Source: Burkholderiaceae bacterium
Lineage (GTDB): Bacteria; Pseudomonadota; Gammaproteobacteria; Burkholderiales; Burkholderiaceae_E
DNA length: 64,000 nt
Direction of reading: 5' to 3'
Assembly (NCBI GenBank): GCA_027493945.1
Contig: JAOSJU010000001.1
Coordinates: 2,356,001-2,420,000 of the forward strand
In this document: piece by piece, positions 58,552-64,000 of the stretch
How the letters are laid out: every line of letters begins with the position of its first letter
How positions within the stretch are numbered: position 1 is the stretch's first letter
The notes under the pieces: generated by a model
What the model was told of the DNA's origin: nothing
Databases searched by the model: none
Seen by the model: only the letters and a program-made list of their open reading frames with translations
Program-made: the position numbers and the translations under genes

Positions 58552-59319
58552 TCAGTCCATGCCGAGCAGCTTGTAGATGCGCCGCGTGTAGGCGCCGAAT
58601 TTCTCGCCGGTCTTCATGTCGAGCGTGCGCGGATGCGGCAGGTCGATCTCGAAGTTGTCGGCCATGCGCGCCGGACCGGCGGTGAAGACGACCACGCGGG
58701 TGCCGAGGAACACCGCCTCGGAGATGCCGTGCGTGACGAAGATGATCGTCTTGCCCGATTCCTTCCAGATGCGCAGCAGCTCGAGGTTCATCTTCTCGCG
58801 CGTGAGCGCGTCGAGCGCCCCGAACGGCTCGTCCATCAGCACCAGCTTCGGGTCGTGCACCAGCGCGCGCGCGATCGCCGCGCGCTGCTGCATGCCGCCC
58901 GACAGTTCGTACGGGTACTTGCCTTCGTAGCCCGCGAGGCCGACCAGCGCGAGCAGCTCGCGGCCGCGCTCGCGCGCCGCGGCCATCGGCAGTCCGAGAA
59001 GCTCGGCCGGCAGCAGCACGTTGTCGAGGATGCGCCGCCACTTCAGCAGCAGCGGCGCCCGGAACACCATGCCGATGTCGCGCGCCGGGTCGAACGGGTG
59101 CGTGGACGACCCGATGCGCACCTCGCCGCCGTCGTGCGGGTGCAGTCCGGCGAGGATCTTCAGCAGCGTGGACTTGCCGCAGCCCGACGGGCCCACCAGC
59201 GAGACCAGCTCGCCGGGCATCACGTCGAAGCTGGCGTCGGAGATCGCCAGGTGCTCCTTGCGCCCGGTGCGGTAGACCTTGGTGACGCCCGAGAGATGAA
59301 TGAAGGGTTCGACGCTCAT
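58552..59319 (-). CDS. NitT/TauT-type ABC transporter ATP-binding protein
   Basis: A 255-residue ATPase. Walker A is LVGPSGCGKSTLLKILAGL, the Q-loop is IGMVFRAPLLLKWRRILDNV (Arg instead of the usual Gln), the signature is ELSGGMQQRAAIARALVHDP and Walker B LVLMDEPFGALDALTREKMN, then FVTHGISEAVFLGTRV. The GALDALTR form is typical of the SsuB/TauB/ThiZ group. It overlaps the permease by 4 bases. With the permease and the divergent binding protein it completes an importer for a small organic molecule, possibly a pyrimidine precursor, sulfonate or aromatic acid. Confidence 0.92.
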   Translation of the reverse strand: MSVEPFIHLSGVTKVYRTGRKEHLAISDASFDVMPGELVSLVGPSGCGKSTLLKILAGLHPHDGGEVRIGSSTHPFDPARDIGMVFRAPLLLKWRRILDNVLLPAELLGLPMAAARERGRELLALVGLAGYEGKYPYELSGGMQQRAAIARALVHDPKLVLMDEPFGALDALTREKMNLELLRIWKESGKTIIFVTHGISEAVFLGTRVVVFTAGPARMADNFEIDLPHPRTLDMKTGEKFGAYTRRIYKLLGMD

Positions 59320-60083
59320 CCGACGCGCGCGTCCTTCGGCACCAGCAGGCGCTCCATGCCGAGCACCACCCCGTAGAGAATCATGCCGAGCAGCGTGATC
59401 AGCATCACCGCCATGAACATCGCCGGCGTGTCGAGCGTGACCTGCACCTGCAGCATCAGGTAGCCCAACCCCTTGTCCGAGCCGAGGAACTCGCCGACGA
59501 TCGCGCCCGCGACCGCGAGGATCGCGGCGACTTTCATGCCGGCGAAAATATAGGGCAGCGACCCGGGCAGCTGGATCTTGACGAACAGCTGCCAGCGCGA
59601 GCCGCGCAGCGAGCGCACCAGGTCGAGCAGGTCGGGCTCGATCTCGCGCAGGCCGCGTGCGGTGGTGAGCAGGATCGGAAACACCGCGATCGAGAACGCC
59701 ATGATCGTGTTCGGGAAGACGCCGTACTTGAACCAGACGATGATCAGCGGCCCGAGCGCGACCTTCGGGATCATGTTCAGCGTGACGAGAAGCGGCATGA
59801 ACAGCGATTCGAGCGTCTTCGACCAGGTGAAGACGAGCGCGAGCAGCACACCGATCACCAGCGCCAGGAAGTATCCGCCGAAGATCTCGGTGGCGGTGAC
59901 GGCCACGTTGGCCCACCAGTCGTAGTTCGGCGACAGCAGCGCCTCGAAGGTGGCGCCCGGCGACGGCATCACGAACTTCGGCACGTCGCCCGGGCGCACG
60001 AACAGGTACCAGATGACGAGCAGCCCGAGGTGGGCCAGCACCGCGAGCGCATAGCGGCCGAGCGAGGGTTTGAGCCGATCCAT
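59316..60083 (-). CDS. NitT/TauT-type ABC transporter permease
   Basis: A 255-residue inner-membrane protein with six hydrophobic segments. After a first helix (VLAHLGLLVIWYLFV) come TEIFGGYFLALVIGVLLALV, NMIPKVALGPLIIVWFKYGV and the EAA loop DLVRSLRGSRWQLFVKIQLP, then SLPYIFAGMKVAAILAVAGA. These are standard for SsuC/TauC-type permeases. It overlaps the ATPase gene by 4 bases and lies 14 bases after the DapA-like gene, so the three form one minus-strand operon. Confidence 0.92.
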   Translation of the reverse strand: MDRLKPSLGRYALAVLAHLGLLVIWYLFVRPGDVPKFVMPSPGATFEALLSPNYDWWANVAVTATEIFGGYFLALVIGVLLALVFTWSKTLESLFMPLLVTLNMIPKVALGPLIIVWFKYGVFPNTIMAFSIAVFPILLTTARGLREIEPDLLDLVRSLRGSRWQLFVKIQLPGSLPYIFAGMKVAAILAVAGAIVGEFLGSDKGLGYLMLQVQVTLDTPAMFMAVMLITLLGMILYGVVLGMERLLVPKDARVG

Positions 60084-60097
60084 CGTGCGGGACTCCG

Positions 60098-61159
60098 TCA
60101 GGCGAGCCACTTCGACAGGTTGGCGGCGACGAACGCGTCGTCCGACAGGTCGGCATGCTCGCGGCAGACGCGGTCGATCTCCTCGGCCTGGCCGGGCGAC
60201 AGCACTTCGGCCGGGTCGAGGCACCAGGTGCCGGCCATCAGGCCCTGGCGGCGCAGCACCTCGTGGCAGCCGGGGATGCAGCCGGCGAAGTCGTGCGCGA
60301 CGTCGAAGAACGCGCTGTTGCAGTCGGTGACGCGCGAGTCGAGCGCGAGCAGTTCCGCGTCGATGCGCCCGGCGTCGATCGCCCCGTGGATGCGATCGAG
60401 CAGCGCCACCGCGCTCTTCGTCCACACGCTCCAGTGCCCGAGCAGGCCGCCGCGGATGCGCACCGTGACCTGCTCGTCGCCGCGGCGCACCGCGAACGGC
60501 GCCAGCAGGTCGAGGACGATGTGGTCGTCGTTGCCGGTGTAGAGCGTCACCCGGTCTTCCGCGCCCGCCGCGACCACGCCGCGCACCACGTCGAGCGTGC
60601 GATAGCGGTCGAAGGGCGCCATCTTGATCGCGACGACGTTGTCGATCGACGCGAAGCGGCGCCAGAACTCGGCCGGCAGCGCGATGCCGCCCACCGCGGT
60701 CTGCAGGTAGAAGCCCGTCAGCGGGATGACGCGGGCCACCGCCTCGCAATGCGCGATCAGCTCGTCGAGCGACGCGCCTTTCATGGCCGCAAGCGACAAC
60801 AGGCCGGCGTGGTAGCCGTGGCCGAGCGCCACCTGCGCCTCGGCGCAGGCCTGCGCGGTGCGACCGGCGAGCCCGGCGATCATCACCAGCGGCCGGTCGG
60901 TGGCTTCGCGGGCGGTGCGCGCGGCGAGTGCGAGCACCGGTTCGTACAGCCCGACCTCGCGGATCGCGAACTGGGTGGAATGCACGCCCACCGCCAGCCC
61001 GCCGGAGCCGGCGTCGACGTAATAGCGGGTGAGCGCGCGCTGGCGCACCGGGTCGAGCCTGCGCGAGGCGTCGAGAGCGAGCGGATGCGCGGGAATGACG
61101 GTGCCGCGCCGAAGCAGCGCCAGCACCTCGGCGGGCAGGTCCGACCGGTGAAGGGACAT
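60098..61159 (-). CDS. Dihydrodipicolinate synthase (DapA) family aldolase/lyase
   Basis: A 353-residue Schiff-base TIM-barrel enzyme, longer than DapA (about 290). The Schiff-base Lys is in NVVAIKMAPFDRYRTLDVV and the Tyr in PLTGFYLQTAVGGIALPAEF. The N-terminal VIPAHPLALDASRRLDPVRQ and GSGGLAVGVHSTQFAIREVG are conserved in the group of catabolic DapA-like proteins linked to ABC importers. It is not expected to make lysine. Instead it probably cleaves or dehydrates the substrate imported by the adjacent transporter. It is the first gene of the minus-strand operon, divergent from the binding protein. Confidence 0.87.
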   Translation of the reverse strand: MSLHRSDLPAEVLALLRRGTVIPAHPLALDASRRLDPVRQRALTRYYVDAGSGGLAVGVHSTQFAIREVGLYEPVLALAARTAREATDRPLVMIAGLAGRTAQACAEAQVALGHGYHAGLLSLAAMKGASLDELIAHCEAVARVIPLTGFYLQTAVGGIALPAEFWRRFASIDNVVAIKMAPFDRYRTLDVVRGVVAAGAEDRVTLYTGNDDHIVLDLLAPFAVRRGDEQVTVRIRGGLLGHWSVWTKSAVALLDRIHGAIDAGRIDAELLALDSRVTDCNSAFFDVAHDFAGCIPGCHEVLRRQGLMAGTWCLDPAEVLSPGQAEEIDRVCREHADLSDDAFVAANLSKWLA

Positions 61160-61208
61160 GACGCTAATTCATTTCGAGCCGTCGGCTCGGCTATACTTGG
61201 CGGCGATG

Positions 61209-61234
61209 TAACCAGACAGTTAATTTACTCTAAC
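61209..61234. promoter_or_regulatory. Overlapping TAAC/GTTA dyads between divergent transporter genes
   Basis: TAAC-N6-GTTA (61209-61222) and GTTA-N8-TAAC (61219-61234) share the central GTTA in the 177-base gap between the DapA-like gene and the binding protein. The AT-rich GTTAATTTACTCTAAC stands out from its surroundings. Candidate operator for a local regulator such as the nearby TetR protein; unproven. Confidence 0.4.
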
Positions 61235-61336
61235 GCAGCGGCCCTTTATCGTCAACGATTGCGGCGCCTTGACGATGTTTCGAGCACGTCGATGACATCG
61301 ATCACCCTGCCGCGACCGAAACACCGAGGAGACACC

Positions 61337-62329
61337 ATGTTCGCGCGAACGATCCTCGGAGCCGCTGCCGCGGCCATCGCCTTTGCCTCGGCACCCGCGC
61401 TGGCCCAGCAGAAGCTCGACTTCATCCTCAACTGGGTGCCGGGCGGCGACCACGCGCCGTACTACTACGCGAAGAAGCTCGGCTGGTATGCCAAGGAGGG
61501 CATCGACCTGAACATCGAGCCCGGCAAGGGCTCGGCACTGGCCACGCAGAAGGTCGGCGCGGGCGCGAATCCGATCGGCCTGGCCGACATGGCCGGCGTG
61601 CTGGTCGCGAAAGGCAAGGGCGCCGACACGGTCGCGGTCTTCAACGTCTATGCCAACTCACCGCAAGGGATGTACTGGCTGAAGAGCTCGGGCATCAAGG
61701 GCGTGAAAGACTTCGTCGGCAAGAAGATCGGCAACCCGGCGGCCGACGGCGCGCGCGTGATGTGGCCGGCGCTCGCCAAGGCCAACGGCATCGACCCGAA
61801 GTCGGTCACCTGGGTGAACATCGACGCCAACGCGAAACTGGCGGCGCTGAAGGCGAAGTCGATCGACGTGACGACCTCGTTCTACAACATCCACCACGTC
61901 TTCCAGCGCGAACTCGGCGACGACATGGGCTTCCTCGCCTGGCGCGACGCGGGCCTGAACCCGTACGGCAACTCGATCATCGTCAACGCGAAGTTCCTCG
62001 AAGGCAACCGCGCGACGATCGACAAGTTCGTCAAGGTCACGCAGCGCGCCTTCGCCGCCTGCGTGAAGGAACCCGAACCCTGCGTGCAGGCGCTGGTCGA
62101 CGCCAACGGGGCGCTGAAGTTCGACAACGAGTTCACCAACTGGAAGCTGGTCGAAGTGCTGATGAGCGACAAGTTCTCCCGCGAGATGGCGCTGGGCATC
62201 CACGAAGACGGGCGGATGAAGGCGGACTACGAGCTGGTGAAGGAGTACATCGGGCTGGACAAGCCGTTCGATGTGAAGGCGGTGTACACGAACGAGTTCC
62301 TCGATCGCTCGATCAAGATGCCAAAGTGA
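61337..62329 (+). CDS. NMT1/ThiY-type ABC transporter substrate-binding protein
   Basis: A 330-residue periplasmic protein. The signal peptide ILGAAAAAIAFASAPALAQQ is cleaved after ALA. The family pattern follows: LDFILNWVPGGDHAPYYYAK, KLGWYAKEGIDLNIEPGKGS, ALATQKVGAGANPIGLADMA and KGVKDFVGKKIGNPAADGAR. These resemble ThiY/NMT1 proteins that bind pyrimidine or aromatic compounds. Its partner genes (permease and ATPase) are on the opposite strand across the divergent gap, a less common layout. ACCGAGGAGACACC gives the ribosome site. Element 3 begins 15 bases after its stop. Confidence 0.92.
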   Translation: MFARTILGAAAAAIAFASAPALAQQKLDFILNWVPGGDHAPYYYAKKLGWYAKEGIDLNIEPGKGSALATQKVGAGANPIGLADMAGVLVAKGKGADTVAVFNVYANSPQGMYWLKSSGIKGVKDFVGKKIGNPAADGARVMWPALAKANGIDPKSVTWVNIDANAKLAALKAKSIDVTTSFYNIHHVFQRELGDDMGFLAWRDAGLNPYGNSIIVNAKFLEGNRATIDKFVKVTQRAFAACVKEPEPCVQALVDANGALKFDNEFTNWKLVEVLMSDKFSREMALGIHEDGRMKADYELVKEYIGLDKPFDVKAVYTNEFLDRSIKMPK

Positions 62330-62344
62330 TCTCCGCTGCGGCGG

Positions 62345-62764
62345 CGGCGTTTGCGTCCCGACGGGCCGTGCGCGGGCGCCGCTTCGGGAACGGCTTCGGG
62401 TCTCGGCGCTGCGAGGGGGCGCTGCCCGGCGGCGGAGCGTAGCGCTCGGGTGCGCCCCGGGGCGCTGTGCGGCTCGGCATGCGCCGGGCCGGTGCTGCGG
62501 CCCCGCTTCGCGGGGCTTCCCTCGCCTCCCTCGGAATTCCGCACCCGCGGCCGACACGCGCTGCGCGCGTGACGGCGACGGGTCCCGCGGAATTCCTTTC
62601 GGAAGCGCTCGGCTTGCACAGGCCCGGCGCATGCCGAGCCGCACAGCGCCCCGGGGCGCACCCGAGCGCTACGCCCCGCCGCCGGGCAGCGCCCCCTCGC
62701 AGCGCCGAGACCCGAAGCCGTCCCCGAGGCTGCCCGCGCACGGCCCGTCGGGACGCAAACGCCG
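62345..62764. repeat. 420-bp nested inverted repeat (element 3)
   Basis: The left arm (62345-62490, 146 bases) and right arm (62621-62764, 144 bases) are inverted copies. They are identical over the outer 33 bases and, with one mismatch, over the inner 100. Only a short patch near 62378-62390 differs by a few bases and a 2-base gap. The spacer (62491-62620) is 130 bases, the same as element 1, and also folds: CCCCGCTTCGCGGGG, and GGAATTCCGC pairing with GCGGAATTCC. Open frames crossing it on both strands are GC artefacts. The rest of the 485-base gap (62330-62344 and 62765-62814) shows nothing. Confidence 0.9.
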
Positions 62765-62814
62765 AACGAGGCTCCGATCCGCTGAAGGGGGGCGTCAGCC
62801 GGCGGTTGCCCGGG

Positions 62815-63705
62815 TCAGCCCAGTTCGGGGCCGGCGACGAGGACGATGGGGGCGGGGTCGCCGGGGACTTTGCGCAGGCCGCGGATCATTCGGGTGAAGG
62901 GGCGCTGGAAGGCGAAGCCGCGGGATTGGAGCCAGGGGAGCAGGTCGGCGTGGCGGTCGGTGAGGTCGAGGTAGACCGGGCCGTCGATGCTGGAGAGGGC
63001 GGCTTCGAGGAGCGCGCGGGCGGTCGCGGTGTCGGGGGCGAGCAGGGGACCGAGTTGGGTCGCCTCGCGGCCGTCGCGGCCGAAGACGAAGCCGGTGATG
63101 CGGCCGTCGCGTTCGGCTACGCGGGCGGCGTTCGGCAGGCGCGCGGCGAGCGAGCGCAGCAGCGCTTCGCGGTCGGCGCCGAAGGCCGGGCGATCGATGC
63201 GCAGGATTGCGGGCCAGTCGGCGTCGCGTGGTGGGCGCACGGCGATGGCTTCGGAGACCTCGGCGGTGCCGGGGCTGCGCGACCCGGATGCGGCGGCCGG
63301 CGCCTCGCGCCGATAGCGGCTGAATCGCCAGCAGTCGACGAACCCCAGCGGCAGGTAGATCGGGCGGCCGGCGGGCGTGGCGTCGAGGATCGCCGCGATG
63401 CCGCGCCACGCCAGTTCGTCGAGCGCGTGGGCGAGCAGCCGCGTCGCATAGCCGCGCCCGCGGAACTCGGGCAGCACCAGCACCATGCTCACCCACGCGA
63501 ACTCGCTGCCGTAGGGCAGCGCGGCCGCCGACGCGGCGAGTCGTTCGGTGCCCGAGGCATCGGCGGCGCGAATGCCCCGGGCGCGCCCCAGCGTGAGCAT
63601 CAGGCGCCAGTCGGCTTCGTTCTGGTTCCACGATGCCGAGGCCGACAGCGCGACCGCGTCGACGAGGTCGGCCACAGCCAGCCGCGCGACCTCAGTACTT
63701 GCCAT
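62815..63705 (-). CDS. GNAT family N-acetyltransferase with C-terminal second domain
   Basis: A 296-residue protein. The first GNAT domain (residues 1-140) has the acetyl-CoA motif VLPEFRGRGYATRLLAHALD and the typical IYLPLGFVDCWRFSRYRRE. A second GNAT-like part with a YitH/HolE-type C-terminal extension follows from residue 155 (IAVRPPRDADWPAILRIDRP, FVFGRDGREATQLGPLLAPD, WLQSRGFAFQRPFTRMIRGL). Substrate is unknown. The start at 63705 overlaps the end of the epimerase gene by 14 bases, so it is co-transcribed from the right. Element 3 lies 50 bases downstream of its stop. Confidence 0.87.
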   Translation of the reverse strand: MASTEVARLAVADLVDAVALSASASWNQNEADWRLMLTLGRARGIRAADASGTERLAASAAALPYGSEFAWVSMVLVLPEFRGRGYATRLLAHALDELAWRGIAAILDATPAGRPIYLPLGFVDCWRFSRYRREAPAAASGSRSPGTAEVSEAIAVRPPRDADWPAILRIDRPAFGADREALLRSLAARLPNAARVAERDGRITGFVFGRDGREATQLGPLLAPDTATARALLEAALSSIDGPVYLDLTDRHADLLPWLQSRGFAFQRPFTRMIRGLRKVPGDPAPIVLVAGPELG

Positions 63706-64000
63706 CTCGGGTCGAGAAGTGCGTTGGCTTTCCCAGGCTCGGCTGGCCGCGCTCGATCCAGTCGGCGATCCAGTCGATCATCGCGTCGATCGGCACGCGC
63801 GGCTTGCCGAACAGGCACTGCGATTCGGTGGTGTCTTCCAGCCACGCGGTGGGCGCTTCCTCGCCCACCAGCACCGGCTTGCGCCCGAAGCGCCTGCCGA
63901 ACTCGCCGGCGAGCCAGCGGATGCGGGTGTGCCGGGGCCCGGTGATGTTGATCGGCGACGTGGGCGTCGTGCAGTGCGCGAGCAGTCGCAGCGACTGTTC
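63692..64000 (-). CDS. NAD-dependent epimerase/dehydratase family protein, C-terminal part (cut by window edge)
   Basis: The last 102 residues are visible, reading in from the right edge: TTPTSPINITGPRHTRIRWL, AGEFGRRFGRKPVLVGEEAP, WLEDTTESQCLFGKPRVPID and DWIADWIERGQPSLGKPTHF. The pattern matches C-terminal domains of atypical short-chain epimerases/reductases acting on a sugar or other small metabolite. The NAD-binding half lies outside the window. The stop overlaps the start of the GNAT gene, so both belong to one minus-strand operon. Confidence 0.75.
   Translation of the reverse strand, partial: EQSLRLLAHCTTPTSPINITGPRHTRIRWLAGEFGRRFGRKPVLVGEEAPTAWLEDTTESQCLFGKPRVPIDAMIDWIADWIERGQPSLGKPTHFSTRDGKY

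Overview
The window is high-GC DNA (roughly two-thirds G+C by eye) with almost no spacer between genes. The best guide to its origin is a cluster at 11.6-23.5 kb: mnmG-rsmG-parA-parB-atpI-atpBEFHAGDC, with two parS-like sites just upstream. This is the classic origin-proximal order of beta- and gammaproteobacteria. Together with IclR-controlled catabolic genes, a feruloyl-CoA synthase operon and sox genes, it suggests a free-living, aerobic, metabolically versatile betaproteobacterium, most likely of the Burkholderiales type. No rRNA, tRNA, CRISPR array, phage or transposase gene was recognised.

Layout. 0-10.2 kb is a catabolic island: PdxA-like dehydrogenase, an IclR regulator divergent from methylmalonate-semialdehyde dehydrogenase, a SugE exporter, succinate-semialdehyde dehydrogenase, a zinc alcohol dehydrogenase, a GMC oxidoreductase and an LhgO-like oxidase. 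10.2-23.5 kb holds the parS sites, a Crp/Fnr regulator with a DUF2892 protein, and the mnmG/par/atp cluster. 23.5-28.7 kb is a peptide-type ABC importer on the minus strand. 29-34.3 kb is mixed (CHRD protein, a broken 3-hydroxyisobutyrate-dehydrogenase-like gene, YceI, a Gate-domain membrane protein, a phospholipase-D/cardiolipin synthase). 34.4-37.5 kb is a MarR-EmrA-EmrB efflux operon. 37.5-41.9 kb is an aromatic-acid module (amidohydrolase, crotonase, feruloyl-CoA synthase, MarR). 41.6-49.3 kb is a two-component system divergent from a c-cytochrome, porin and soxXAYZ operon. 49.3-52 kb has EAL and HD-GYP proteins. 52-58.5 kb is housekeeping (OsmC, Na+-symporter, malic enzyme, HhH protein, FolE, TetR). 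58.5-62.3 kb is a NitT/TauT-type ABC transporter with a DapA-like enzyme. The window ends in a GNAT protein and part of an epimerase.

Two things stand out. First, three large nested inverted repeats (540, 269 and 420 bp) sit immediately 3' of, or inside the 3' end of, genes. Two of them have near-identical arms of about 200 and 145 bp around spacers of about 130 bp. The third has perfect 32-bp ends, encloses two side-by-side hairpins and seems to interrupt a gene; a 26-bp stretch of its end recurs next to a parS site. Second, the sox operon carries soxXAYZ with extra c-type cytochromes and a porin but no soxB or soxCD within view.

Caution on sequence quality: at least eight genes have single-base frameshifts or small internal losses, including mnmG and atpF, which are unlikely to be truly broken. 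A 19-C homopolymer replaces part of atpF. Many of these are probably draft-assembly errors, and I flag each one.
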